Source: Spirosoma validum
Lineage (GTDB): Bacteria > Bacteroidota > Bacteroidia > Cytophagales > Spirosomataceae
Length of the DNA: 64,000 nucleotides
Direction: 5' to 3'
Assembly: GCF_014699035.1 (NCBI RefSeq)
Contig: NZ_JACXAA010000001.1
Location: forward strand, 1,054,001 to 1,118,000
Below are positions 9,322-18,945 of the stretch, one piece after another; position 1 is the first letter of the stretch, and every line of letters starts with the position of its first letter. The translations under genes and the position numbers were made by a program. The notes below the pieces were generated by a model. That model was given only the letters and a program-made list of their open reading frames with translations, had not been told where the DNA came from and did not search any database.

Positions 9322-9383
9322 AAGGGGAAAAGGAAAATCAGCAGTTGAGTATGTATCAACTGCTGATTTTCCTTTTCCCCTTT
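9321..9383. terminator. Long hairpin between murB and the ROK kinase
   Basis: A perfect inverted repeat of 28 base pairs, arms 9321-9348 and 9356-9383, with a 7-base loop. It is purine-rich on the left arm and pyrimidine-rich on the right. It begins in the murB stop codon and ends just before the end of the convergent ROK gene, so it can act on both transcripts. Confidence 0.75.
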
Positions 9384-9390
9384 ATACATT

Positions 9391-10305
9391 TTACTCAAAA
9401 CAGAGTGAAGCAGCTCCTAACAAGCCCGCGTCGTTTCCTAACGTAGCGCGTTTAATATTCAGGCCATTTTTGTAGTAATCATTTAGCCAATAATCCAGTG
9501 TTTTTTCAACAGCTGGCAATATATAATCAAACGAGGCTGATAGTCCACCACCAATCAACACCTGCTTAATATCAAGGATTTTAATAAGGGCTGCCAAACC
9601 TTCGCCTAGTATTTCCCCAACTTCAGTCCAAATTTTTATCGCCAGTTCATCCCCTTCAGCAGCAGCGGCTACCAGGCCCGTTGTCGATATATTTCCATCG
9701 GCGGGCAGATGAGTTTCTCCTTTGTATTCACTGCGCCGTTCATTGGCCAGATCCAGCAGTTCTTTCTTACCGATGTTGCGCTCCAGCACCCGGCCATTTC
9801 GCGAAGGAATGTGGCCTGGTTCCATAGCATTCCCATCACCGCCTGTAAATATTTTTTTGTTGATAATTGCGGCTCCACCTACACCTGTACCCAGCGTAAT
9901 GAAAATGTAGTTTTCCGTAATTTTTTCTTCCGCAAAATAATACTCCCCCAAAGCAGCTGCGTTAGCATCGTTTTCCAGAAAAAATTGTGTTCCGGGGAAA
10001 CGTGTCGTCAACTGTTCTACCATAGGTATACCGTTGATTTCGGGAATGGCAGTGATTTCGAGCGGAACAGTACGTTCCCGATTTAGCATGCCCGGCAGAC
10101 CGATACCGACCTGTTTAACGTCTTTGTTAGCAAGTAGTTGTAAGGCAACAGCGTCGCCAAATCGCTCGATGAAATGTCCCGATTGCCGCCAGCTGATGGT
10201 ATCGTGACTATAAAAATTGGAGATTTTACCGGTATTGGCATCGACAATGCCCATTTTGACGTTCGTGCCGCCTACGTCAATACCCAGATACTCAACGGAA
10301 GCCAT
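9391..10305 (-). CDS. ROK-family sugar kinase (glucokinase-like), without the zinc motif
   Basis: A 304-residue protein of the ROK fold. The N-terminal ATP-binding motif is LGIDVGGTNVKMG, the catalytic Asp is in LENDANAAALGE, and a glycine-rich TLGTGVGG follows. The conserved His of the metal site is present (EPGHIPSRNGR), but the CxCGxxGCxE cysteines that bind zinc in most ROK kinases are absent; the stretch reads RVLERNIGKKELLDL instead. Phosphorylation of glucose or another hexose is likely but not provable here. Confidence 0.85.
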   Translation of the reverse strand: MASVEYLGIDVGGTNVKMGIVDANTGKISNFYSHDTISWRQSGHFIERFGDAVALQLLANKDVKQVGIGLPGMLNRERTVPLEITAIPEINGIPMVEQLTTRFPGTQFFLENDANAAALGEYYFAEEKITENYIFITLGTGVGGAAIINKKIFTGGDGNAMEPGHIPSRNGRVLERNIGKKELLDLANERRSEYKGETHLPADGNISTTGLVAAAAEGDELAIKIWTEVGEILGEGLAALIKILDIKQVLIGGGLSASFDYILPAVEKTLDYWLNDYYKNGLNIKRATLGNDAGLLGAASLCFE

Positions 10306-10390
10306 TCGTTAGCAATAATTAGTTATCAATGAAATAGTTGTCAGGTCAGGAACGGATGAAGTAGGCCGCAAGATACAAAAAAGTCGTTAT

Positions 10391-10417
10391 GGGGCGGCAT
10401 TAGCCATCCGATGCCCC
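10391..10417 (-). terminator. Possible terminator after the SDR gene
   Basis: Read on the minus strand, a bulged GGGGCAT/ATGCCGCCCC stem is followed about eight bases later by a run of six T. It lies downstream of the SDR stop and ahead of the ROK start. The stem is imperfect, so this is tentative. Confidence 0.35.
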
Positions 10418-10454
10418 GTCGAACAGCCCTTATAAATCATTCGTTATTTTTCCA

Positions 10455-11129
10455 TTAGATGTCGCCCAATTGTGGTCGAATGAGAATTTCTTCCATAACG
10501 GCACTCTTGGAAAGAGAATAAGCAGCCCAGGCGCTAGCTGCTACGTCATCAGCTTTCATAAATCGCTCTTCGGGCAAATCAGTACCTTCCCAACTGCCTG
10601 TCAACGTAGCGCCGGGTAGCAATGCCGTTACTTTTACACCGTGCGGCTTCAATTCCTCACGCAAAACGCGGCTCATGCCCAGCAACGCAAATTTAGAGAT
10701 ACAATACGATCCACCATTCGTGTAGGCTGTGATGCTAGCGGTTGAGCACATCATAAAAATATGCCCTTTACGGCGGGCAATCATATCGCCAACTAATCCA
10801 CGGGTTAGATGATAGGCACTCGCTACGTTTGTATTCATCACCTGTTCAAATGTCCCCTCGGCTTCATTGTGAATCTGACCGGGCAGAAATATACCGGTAT
10901 TGTTAACCAGCACATCAACGGGCCGTTTCAGTGACTGAACGTAATCAAGCAAGTGTATAACACCATCGCGTGTTGAAAGGTCTGCAACAACGGGTAAGAG
11001 ACCATCGCTTTGTATGCCCTCTATCGAACGGGCACAGACAACGGCCTCGAAACCCTCTGCTATAAATCGGTCTGCTATAGCTCGCCCAATGCCTTTTGTA
11101 CCCCCCGTGACGACAATTAATGGTTTCAT
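10455..11129 (-). CDS. Short-chain dehydrogenase/reductase
   Basis: A 224-residue classical SDR. The cofactor site VTGGTKGIGRAIADRF is at the N-terminus, the NNTGIF structural motif lies near residue 76, and the active-site Tyr/Lys pair is in GGSYCISKFAL, with a Ser in MCSTAS just before. The oxidised substrate cannot be told from sequence. It lies between the ROK kinase (same strand, 150 bases away) and the divergent MlaE-type permease. Confidence 0.9.
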   Translation of the reverse strand: MKPLIVVTGGTKGIGRAIADRFIAEGFEAVVCARSIEGIQSDGLLPVVADLSTRDGVIHLLDYVQSLKRPVDVLVNNTGIFLPGQIHNEAEGTFEQVMNTNVASAYHLTRGLVGDMIARRKGHIFMMCSTASITAYTNGGSYCISKFALLGMSRVLREELKPHGVKVTALLPGATLTGSWEGTDLPEERFMKADDVAASAWAAYSLSKSAVMEEILIRPQLGDI

Positions 11130-11293
11130 GTGAAGCTTTTCTAGTTTTAAACCTTAAAAAATTTGCACTCGAGATAAGGTTTAATTTGTGGCACAAGTTA
11201 CGTCAGAAACCATTCTATCTTTACCGGGGTTCTCCCGAGTAGAGAATACCGACCTGACTAAAGCAAAGTCGGTTTGTTCCACTACACGCTTCT

Positions 11294-12025
11294 ATGTCAC
11301 GATTAGGTAGTTATTTGATTTTTCTGGGCACCCTCTTTCGTAATCGGGAGAAAATCGGTGTCTATCTGAAGCTTATTCTGAACGAGTGTACGTCGATAGG
11401 CGTCGGCTCTATTTTTATCGTAGCGCTCGTTAATACGTTCATTGGCGCCGTCACCTGCGTACAGACGGCTTATAATCTGACCAACCCCTTTGTTCCAAAA
11501 AATATAATCGCGCTCATTGTGCGTGATAGTTCTATTCTTGAATTAGCTCCTACGCTATCGTGTATCGTTCTGGCAGGTAAGGTAGGCTCTAATATTGCGA
11601 GTGAACTAGGTACGATGCGAATTACTGAGCAGATCGATGCGCTGGAAGTGATGGGGATCAATTCGAGTTCCTACCTGGTATTACCTAAGGTGATTGCTTC
11701 GGTTCTGATGTTTCCGCTGCTGGTGATTATGGCTGGCTTTCTGTCTATTCTGGGCGGTTACATTGCCGGAACGCTAGCCGGAGTCATCTCTCCCGAGGAG
11801 TACGTATCGGGCCTCCGCGTCGATTACAAGCCATTTGGTGTTGTGTTCGCGCTCATTAAAACGGTCGTATTTGCGTTTCTGATCTCAACAATTTCGGCGT
11901 ATCGGGGCTATAACGTCAGTGGTGGAGCCTTAGAAGTAGGAGCAGCGTCGACGGCCGCCGTTACCAACAGTTGCGTCGCTATTGTAGCCGCTGACTTCAT
12001 TCTGACGCAATTATTACTCACGTAA
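11294..12025 (+). CDS. mlaE: MlaE-family ABC transporter permease (phospholipid/organic solvent transport)
   Basis: A 243-residue inner-membrane permease with five or so hydrophobic segments. The MlaE signature includes VGSNIASELGTMRITEQIDA, with the characteristic cytoplasmic EQIDALEVMGI helix that contacts the ATPase. MlaE works with MlaF to move phospholipids between the inner and outer membranes. The ATPase gene follows after 65 bases. No MlaD (MCE) gene adjoins, although an MlaE/F transporter normally needs one. Confidence 0.93.
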   Translation: MSRLGSYLIFLGTLFRNREKIGVYLKLILNECTSIGVGSIFIVALVNTFIGAVTCVQTAYNLTNPFVPKNIIALIVRDSSILELAPTLSCIVLAGKVGSNIASELGTMRITEQIDALEVMGINSSSYLVLPKVIASVLMFPLLVIMAGFLSILGGYIAGTLAGVISPEEYVSGLRVDYKPFGVVFALIKTVVFAFLISTISAYRGYNVSGGALEVGAASTAAVTNSCVAIVAADFILTQLLLT

Positions 12026-12090
12026 CGAACGCAGGCGCGGAACTGGCACGTGAGTCATTCGTTCAGTCCTTCGCTCTTTCGATTTTTACA

Positions 12091-12837
12091 ATGATTGAAA
12101 TTAAAAATATAGAAAAAACATTCGGAGATCGACAAGTGCTGGCGGGCATCAGTGGATCGTTCAAGCCGGGCGACACAAGCCTGATTATCGGTGGCAGTGG
12201 TACGGGCAAGAGTGTATTACTGAAGTGCATGATCGGCCTGATCAAACCTGATTTGGGCGAGGTTCTTTATGACGGACGCGACTTTTTGACGACGGACCTG
12301 AACGAGCAGAAAACCATTCGTCGCGAAATGGGGGTTTTGTTTCAGGGGTCAGCCTTATTCGATTCAAAGACAGTGCTGGAAAACGTTCGGTTTCCGCTCG
12401 ACATGCTGACAGACCAGCCAGAGAGCGAAAAAGTAGACCGGGCTCAGGAGTGCTTACGTCGCGTAGGGCTCGAGAATGCTGCCGACCGGATGCCATCGGA
12501 AATCAGTGGAGGAATGAAGAAACGGGTTGGTATTGCCCGCGCCATTGTCTTGAATCCCAAGTATTTATTTTGCGATGAGCCAAACTCTGGCCTTGACCCC
12601 TTAACCTCCATTAAGATTGATCAGCTCATTTCTGAAATCACAGATGAGTATCAGATTACAACCGTCGTTATTACGCACGATATGAACTCAATGATGGAGA
12701 TCGGCGAGAAAATCATGTTTCTCTACCAGGGCAAAAAGCTGTGGGAAGGCACAAGTGCTACGTTAACCCATTCAGGCGTAGACGAATTAAACGAGTTTAT
12801 TAACGCCAATAAGCTTATTCGAGAGATGGAGAAATGA
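12091..12837 (+). CDS. mlaF: MlaF-type ABC transporter ATP-binding protein
   Basis: The 248-residue ATPase partner of the MlaE-type permease. Walker A is GGSGTGKSVLL, the signature loop is SEISGGMKKRVGIARAI, Walker B is YLFCDEPNSGLDP, and the switch His is in VVITHDM. The GGMKKR signature is typical of the Mla/Ttg2A branch. Its last 23 bases overlap the end of the convergent membrane protein gene. Confidence 0.93.
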   Translation: MIEIKNIEKTFGDRQVLAGISGSFKPGDTSLIIGGSGTGKSVLLKCMIGLIKPDLGEVLYDGRDFLTTDLNEQKTIRREMGVLFQGSALFDSKTVLENVRFPLDMLTDQPESEKVDRAQECLRRVGLENAADRMPSEISGGMKKRVGIARAIVLNPKYLFCDEPNSGLDPLTSIKIDQLISEITDEYQITTVVITHDMNSMMEIGEKIMFLYQGKKLWEGTSATLTHSGVDELNEFINANKLIREMEK

Positions 12838-14446
12838 TCCTTTGTGTACTTTTTGCTTTATCTTCTGACGACAAATCGGACAATTGTCCGGCTGATGGAT
12901 TGAATTTATAAATTGTGTAATCTCCTATGGATTTAATGGGACGATAATTGCCCAGATAAACGGGTGGCGATAAGGGGGCGTCTGTTTCTCCATTTCTACT
13001 GATCACAAATTGAACGCGACCATCCTGTGCAGCTCGATCAAGGTCGGTATAATCAAACGATCGCAATGGATATGCCGATCCAATCATTAAATCCTGCTGG
13101 GGCACAATACAGTGACGAAACAAAAATGCATTCAAATAGCTGCTATTATACAGGGTGCTATATACTAAGCCATTATTATGTTTTGTTAACTCGTTCTTAA
13201 CGTACTGCGCCACCGCCTGCTCTTGTTGATACTGAGTCATATCAACCGGCTTATTGAACGATCGCTCCCAATTAAAATTCATAGCATTAACTGGTACAAC
13301 CCAAATAACTGCCAGCAGTAAGGCCAGGCGGCCTACATTCGCCCAATCAGACAATTTGCTTCGAAATAGCCTAATAGTATCGGCAATCAATAAAAAGGAT
13401 AAACCGGTAAATTCTGTGAAATAATTTAAGGCCGAACCCCACTTTAAACCGGTTGCCATTGCAAACAGAAATAAGCCTAAAACCGACAATCCAATAAACT
13501 GGCGAGCTCCTTGTTCAAATATACTATAGCGAATACTAATGGCCAGACTTGGTATAACCAACCACGCGAAAGGACGTAAGTAGTGGTCGACCAGGTTATG
13601 CTTAAAGTTAGCTAGATCAATTCCGTTGCTTACACCCTGAATCACATTAGCGTATATAAGTGTAGCGTCTTGCCAAAAGAGGCTATAATAGAGCAACCCT
13701 ATAAATAATGCGTACCAGCCTAGAAAAGGGAAAATCTGACGGGAAATTGGGCTAACGAAGATGAGATAACCGCCGATAATAATCGGCAGGCAAAGGCCAG
13801 ACTGTTTAGAAAATAAAGCTAGAGCAGCCAAACAAGCCGTTAGAGCTGCGCCATAGACCAGCGATTTAGCGGAATCAGAACTGATCCAGCCTAATACCGC
13901 CCATAGAGTCCAGATAACGAGTGCATTGTATAAACTATCTGGCCTGCCATACGATTGGGGAGGTAGCAGTATAAAAGCCAGAAGACCAACTAGTATGGCA
14001 ACTGAGGTAGTTAATTGTAAACGCCGGGCAAGCCAGACAATTCCCCAGACATAGAATACATTAGCAACCAGTGAAATGCATCTACCAACGGCATAGACGT
14101 CATATACATCATCAGCGGTAAGCCCAACAAGCCGAGATACACCTACGGTCAAATAGTAATAGATTGGACTATACTGCGTGATCGCATACGGCGCTTGTTC
14201 AGGGTTTTGGTAAAGAGGGAATCCCGCAAGCATACGTAGTACACTATAAATTACGTTGCTCTCAACACCGCCAATATCAGGATTAACCAAGAAAATTACT
14301 TTACTACGAACATATAAAGTAACTAAACTAAAAATCCCGACACTACACCAGATAATTAAATAGGCATTTTTAGTAATTATTTGATATAAAATACGTAAAT
14401 ATTTAACCATTTCGCCGTGATCATATAGTATAAAGAGGATAAACAA
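12815..14446 (-). CDS. Polytopic membrane protein, glycosyltransferase-39-like
   Basis: A 543-residue protein with about ten to twelve hydrophobic segments and a C-terminal soluble stretch from about residue 400. An early periplasmic loop carries acidic residues (NPDIGGVESN near residue 55), where PMT/ArnT-type GT-C enzymes place their catalytic Asp, followed by QYSPIYYYLTV. This suggests a lipid-linked sugar transferase, but the assignment rests on layout only. An internal ATG at 14410 (MVKYLRILYQ) is an alternative start. The 3' end overlaps mlaF by 23 bases in convergent orientation. Confidence 0.6.
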   Translation of the reverse strand: MFILFILYDHGEMVKYLRILYQIITKNAYLIIWCSVGIFSLVTLYVRSKVIFLVNPDIGGVESNVIYSVLRMLAGFPLYQNPEQAPYAITQYSPIYYYLTVGVSRLVGLTADDVYDVYAVGRCISLVANVFYVWGIVWLARRLQLTTSVAILVGLLAFILLPPQSYGRPDSLYNALVIWTLWAVLGWISSDSAKSLVYGAALTACLAALALFSKQSGLCLPIIIGGYLIFVSPISRQIFPFLGWYALFIGLLYYSLFWQDATLIYANVIQGVSNGIDLANFKHNLVDHYLRPFAWLVIPSLAISIRYSIFEQGARQFIGLSVLGLFLFAMATGLKWGSALNYFTEFTGLSFLLIADTIRLFRSKLSDWANVGRLALLLAVIWVVPVNAMNFNWERSFNKPVDMTQYQQEQAVAQYVKNELTKHNNGLVYSTLYNSSYLNAFLFRHCIVPQQDLMIGSAYPLRSFDYTDLDRAAQDGRVQFVISRNGETDAPLSPPVYLGNYRPIKSIGDYTIYKFNPSAGQLSDLSSEDKAKSTQRIISPSLE

Positions 14447-14518
14447 ATATAAAATAAATTTATCTCCTGTATCGGCTTAGATACGTTGAGTTATTATTCG
14501 GTATTGTGGCAAATTGGT

Positions 14519-16156
14519 TTAGAATTTCCAACGAGTCTGTACCTTTACCTCTGTCTTGTGCGGAGCAGTTATTTGATCAAGATCTGAGCCGACAGTAGCC
14601 TGATTCGTCAGATCTGTGCGCGCCCAACGCACCCAAATTGCCAGATGACGACTTGGACTGTACTGCATCAATAGATAGTGACGAATGCCTTGGTTGAAGT
14701 AAGCTGGGAACGAAAACGCATAAAGTACGTCCCGTTCGTAAACGTACTGACGGCTGTCGTAATCGTCGGTGCCGAATAAGGCGACTCGTCCGCTTAGACT
14801 TAACCGGCGGTAATCGAACGTAGCATCCTGAACAAGCGCAAATCCACGTGAAGGCGTTTGACCGGCATACGCAAATGCTCCCCACTGAGCCCGCGAACGT
14901 AGTGAAAGCGATCGTGTTAGTTTATAGTCAGCGTTAAGCGCAAAACTTCGGCGCGTTGTTCCAACTACATCCTTTACTTTCCCAATCGTTAGGTTTTTCT
15001 GTTTGTGTTCTTCGTGATAAACTGCATAGAACGCCGTTTGCCGGTTAGGCGTATACCGTGCCTGAAGTAGGTAATCGAATCCACGTGAGGGTTTATCGAC
15101 CAAATATTTTAACCAGGGGAAGTTGACATAGTCAACGAAACCACCTAAAGTCAACTTACGATAAACGGTATATTTTAAACCGATATAGGTTCCCGATTCA
15201 TTAATCGTTCGTGTTCCCTCGCTGAACCCATTACTGTAAAAACTATGAAAATTACGATCATAATGGCGACCTACCAGCGCTAGATCAAGCTTTTTCGTCA
15301 GGCTGACTAACGCACCAACCACAGCTCCTACCCCGCCCGAATTGGTTTCTGAGCCATTACTCCTGGCTACTTCTCCAAACAAATTCCAGTTACGCCAGAC
15401 ATAACCACCGTGGATACCGATAACCAGGTTATGTTGACCTGTAAACTCATACTGGTTATACGCCTGATCACGCTTGCGAAAGAACGTATCATACGTAGTG
15501 TTCAGAACCGTCAACCCGAGTTGTAGCTGGCGACGAGTATGATAAAGTAAGTGCGCGCCAAAATTGGTTTCCAGCAAACTACCTCGATCATCTAATTCTG
15601 ATAAGGTACGATGCAAACCAGATGTTTGCAGCGATGTAGCAATACGAGTACCTGTGCTATCGGTTGCACTGTTTGCATCTCGTCGGTTATGAGCACCCCA
15701 TAGCGTTAAATCCAGAGTCGGGCATAGAGCATACGTAGCGGTTGCACCCCGAAAATAGCCATATTCCGTGAGTGAGGTATAAGGGCGGGCACCTAACATT
15801 GGCCGTCGGACAGTCTGTACGGTTTCAGCACTTTTACCCAACACAAATCCCGCCGATACTATTAACCCCTGCCCGATCTGTAACTGATAATCGCCCAGTA
15901 TAATATTCCGCCATTTGCCCCGATTCTGTAGTTGAGCGTGGAAGGAAATATAGTCAGCCCCATATCGACGGCTCGACGGCTGCCAGACCAATTGTTCACC
16001 AGGGTCTTTCTCTATGGTTAATCCAAAACTGAAAGCACGGGGGCGACTATATCGGTAGCGGGCATACCACTGTCCGGAATTGCCCAAATAGCGAGTCGGA
16101 AGGTTGCCCTTTTTATCAGGTATTGCTTCAGAAAAGCCTTTTTGCTGCTCCAGCAC
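14519..16156 (-). pseudogene. C-terminal part of a helix-hairpin-helix/outer-membrane protein split by an amber codon
   Basis: This 545-codon frame continues directly, in the same frame, from the gene part at 16157-16612 after a single TAG. The GTG that follows the TAG need not be a start. The sequence has the alternating aromatic/polar pattern of outer-membrane beta-strands (WYARYRYSRPRAFSFGLTIE, many GxY/RxY repeats) and ends in a terminal Phe (VQTRWKF), like many barrel proteins. Joined, the two parts give about 697 residues, the size expected of the Bacteroidota HHH-plus-barrel proteins. Without readthrough this part has no signal peptide and would not be exported. The function is unknown. 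Confidence 0.65.
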
Positions 16157-16612
16157 CTACTCATAACGCACGATCAGATAGTTATCCGTCGGTGTTGGTA
16201 AGGTCCCAAACAAACCCGACGCTCCTCCTACTGTAACAAAGGGTAATAGTCTACGAATTGTCGGTAAGTCAAAATCGGGTACAGCCTGAAGTTCATAAAT
16301 GGACAATAGATCGCCAACTTCAGCCCGATACGTAGCTAAACTGCTTAGTTGGCGTTCCGACAATAGATACGTAGCCGCTAACTCATCCCGCGTAGCACGA
16401 TTGAGATCGAGTGGATTCGCATAAAGTTGGGCTAACGCATCGTACACAGACTCGTAGTCAATCCCTTCGGTTTGTACCGGAAACAAGTCTTGTATAGACC
16501 GGCTGATATCAGCGGCCCGATCAGTAGATCGGCCTAATGAAGCGTCTGTCTGGGAAAAGGCGGGAAAAATAGCTAGCCACCCAATCAGAGTCAGGGGGTA
16601 AATGGTACGCAA
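16157..16612 (-). CDS. N-terminal part of the amber-interrupted helix-hairpin-helix protein
   Basis: A 151-residue product with a signal peptide (MRTIYPLTLIGWLAIFPAFS) and a ComEA-like helix-hairpin-helix region: LDLNRATRDELAATYLLSERQ, then LSIYELQAVPDFDLPTIRRLLPF, where such proteins have LNxAtxeEL...GxxxxxyeLqaV. It ends NYLIVRYE then TAG; the next codons (VLEQQKGFSE) continue the protein in frame. A CAG-to-TAG change would explain the break. It may be a recent nonsense mutation, a sequencing error or a readthrough site. Confidence 0.65.
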   Translation of the reverse strand: MRTIYPLTLIGWLAIFPAFSQTDASLGRSTDRAADISRSIQDLFPVQTEGIDYESVYDALAQLYANPLDLNRATRDELAATYLLSERQLSSLATYRAEVGDLLSIYELQAVPDFDLPTIRRLLPFVTVGGASGLFGTLPTPTDNYLIVRYE

Positions 16613-16783
16613 TAGTCTCTTCGTTCAAGTGATACAGCTTTGGACGTTGTTCCGCCCAAAACGATACATTCAACGAAGAAACAGACACATAAAAAGACAC
16701 TTGTGCTTTCAGTACCGTAGTATGAGGTAAGTCGTATTAGTCAATACACTGCCTCGTTAAACCTCTGGTTAAAACTGGATTGC

Positions 16784-18118
16784 TTATGCAAATCGCCGTT
16801 TCAGAATTTCGACTAACTCACTGACTTCATCGCTATCCATATCCCACAGATACTGTGAAGCATACTGATCAGAGATTAAATCGAGTGCTTCGCCATAGCT
16901 CTGCAACGTATCAATCTCTTCAACGGCTTGGTTATAAGCGCTTGCATTTCCGTTAAATAACTGATTGATAAACCGAAACTTCTGATTCAGCGAAATACTA
17001 CGGGCAATACTCTCAATGGGCGCTCGGTGGAATGTTTCTGCAACGGTAGTAACCTGACTGTCTGGAGACTCAGCAGACGCCGTTTCCCGCAACGTATCAT
17101 TCAACGTGGTAACTGGCTCAACAGAAGTGATTTGTTGAGTTGACTCAGACACGGTAGGCTGCGAAATAGCACCGGTCGGTAACTGCGATGGCTGGCTGAT
17201 CGGCGCAACGGGTTCCGGCCCCGGTTCTCCACTCAAAAACTTAGGCCCACTCGACGCCGACATATCGGCGGTTTCGGGTTTCGGATGGTCCGAGATTTCT
17301 TGAAGGGCTTCGCGTACTTCCTCTTTAGACGTACTCGTTTCTACTATTGGCTCTGGCTGCGGAGGAATAGCAGGCTTACCGGTATCGGGCGTAGCTTCAG
17401 CCGGAACCAGGGGAGCTGGTGGAACAGCCGGTTCGGCAACTGTATCAAAAAACGATCGTGTTGGCGCAGTCGGTATACTGTCTGGAACGTGACTCCGCAG
17501 TAAAGCCGATACGTCCATTGGTAATTTTTCCGAAAACAGGGCTACGTATTTATCGTAATGTTCTAACTCATGACCCCGCTGAGCCAGCGCTTCATCCAGA
17601 TAACCAATGGCCTGATTGGCATAGACAAACGGCTTATCTTTAGTACGTTGGGTTATGTGAGCCGGAATAAACTGATTGATTTTTGTGAAACGCGTGATCT
17701 GCTTCAGAGCAGCAGCTGTCAGCATAAACTCGGGCTGACTCCGTAGAATTTCATCGAAATATGCCCGAGGATCAAAAATCATGATAATCGTCCGGCGCGT
17801 AGCATCCGCTAACAAGGGTTCGAGATGTTCACGCCGAACCGAAATATGCTGCGACACTACGTTCATGAAATGTTGCAGAGCTTCCTGGACGTCGGCGTGA
17901 GCAAAATCAAAATAATGGCTACGAAACTTCTCTGCGTCCGCTTTCCACTTGTCTGATAAGCTACTAATAACCAACAGATTTATCTGAGTAATCGGTGTCA
18001 GCGACAGAATTTGTTCTCCGTTGATAGTAGCATGCTGCTGATAGAAATCAGTAGCAACCCGACGGGCGTATGACTTGCTATATTCGGTAAGCGCGTTGGC
18101 ATTAAACTTGTTCGACAT
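16784..18118 (-). CDS. Conserved Bacteroidota protein of unknown function with disordered middle
   Basis: Not recognised as a family of known function. The 444 residues divide in three: a helical N-terminal region (1-215) with no signal or membrane segment; a Pro/Glu/Ser/Thr-rich, probably disordered linker (about 220-365); and a compact helical C-terminus starting FRFINQLFNGNASAYNQAVE and ending SDEVSELVEILKRRF. Such a linker between two helical ends suggests a cytoplasmic adaptor. It is transcribed away from tdk and is probably monocistronic. Confidence 0.75.
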   Translation of the reverse strand: MSNKFNANALTEYSKSYARRVATDFYQQHATINGEQILSLTPITQINLLVISSLSDKWKADAEKFRSHYFDFAHADVQEALQHFMNVVSQHISVRREHLEPLLADATRRTIIMIFDPRAYFDEILRSQPEFMLTAAALKQITRFTKINQFIPAHITQRTKDKPFVYANQAIGYLDEALAQRGHELEHYDKYVALFSEKLPMDVSALLRSHVPDSIPTAPTRSFFDTVAEPAVPPAPLVPAEATPDTGKPAIPPQPEPIVETSTSKEEVREALQEISDHPKPETADMSASSGPKFLSGEPGPEPVAPISQPSQLPTGAISQPTVSESTQQITSVEPVTTLNDTLRETASAESPDSQVTTVAETFHRAPIESIARSISLNQKFRFINQLFNGNASAYNQAVEEIDTLQSYGEALDLISDQYASQYLWDMDSDEVSELVEILKRRFA

Positions 18119-18315
18119 CAGGAAAAGCCTTTGTTTTGTATAACAGGACCTTCATTTCGAACCTTTCTAGGATTCTAAGGAAAAGTCTTCGTAAAGATAA
18201 AGTTTTCGATCGCAAACCTCTTTTGGCTAATCGATAAATCAAAAAACAAGGCACGATAACGCGGCCTTCTAATTCGTTTCTATCAATTACCGGCCTTTAC
18301 AACGACCGACATCCG

Positions 18316-18945
18316 ATGTTTATTGAACCCAACCGCCGACGCGAACCGCCCCATCTCCGCACTGGCTGGATCGAAGTAATCTGCGGCTCGATGTTCTCGG
18401 GCAAAACCGAAGAATTAATTCGTCGTCTTAATCGGGCACGTATTGCCAAGCTCAATGTTCAGATTTTCAAGCCTGCGTTAGATACCCGCTATCACGAAGA
18501 AAATATTGTTTCGCACTCTGCCCTTACCATTCGGTCAACACCCGTGCAGTCAGCCGATCAGATTCCTGATCTGGCTGGTAATTGCGACGTAGTGGGTATC
18601 GACGAAGCGCAATTTTTTGATAAAGACATTACGAATGTTTGCAATATACTAGCCAATCAGGGCCAGCGAGTCATAGTAGCTGGCCTGGATATGGATTTCT
18701 CCGGGAAACCATTTGGCTGTATGCCCCAGCTTATGAGTATTGCTGAATACGTAACAAAAGTCCATGCGATTTGTGTTGTTTGTGGCGACATTGCCCACTA
18801 TTCATATCGGCTGGTTCCTTCCCAATCACGAGTTTTACTGGGCGAGACTGACAGCTATGAAGCCCGTTGCCGACGCTGTTTTCATCTCGGTGACCACGCG
18901 GGTCCGAAAGAATGGGCTTATGAAGACGTTAAGAATGAGGAATGA
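18316..18945 (+). CDS. tdk: Thymidine kinase (type II)
   Basis: This enzyme phosphorylates thymidine to dTMP in salvage. The 209-residue protein has the P-loop [15 protein letters not shown], the DEAQF motif (GIDEAQFFD) holding the catalytic Glu region, and a lid with two zinc-binding cysteine pairs, CVVC and CRRC (the latter followed by His). Its last codons (KNEE) come from a GAATGAGGAATGAGG direct repeat, and its stop overlaps the porZ start by four bases, so the two are translationally coupled. Confidence 0.96.
   Translation: MFIEPNRRREPPHLRTGWIEVICGSMFSGKTEELIRRLNRARIAKLNVQIFKPALDTRYHEENIVSHSALTIRSTPVQSADQIPDLAGNCDVVGIDEAQFFDKDITNVCNILANQGQRVIVAGLDMDFSGKPFGCMPQLMSIAEYVTKVHAICVVCGDIAHYSYRLVPSQSRVLLGETDSYEARCRRCFHLGDHAGPKEWAYEDVKNEE

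Noticed and set aside
9709..10086. Plus-strand open frame of 125 codons inside the ROK kinase
   Set aside because: It is a shadow of the kinase gene with unnatural composition.
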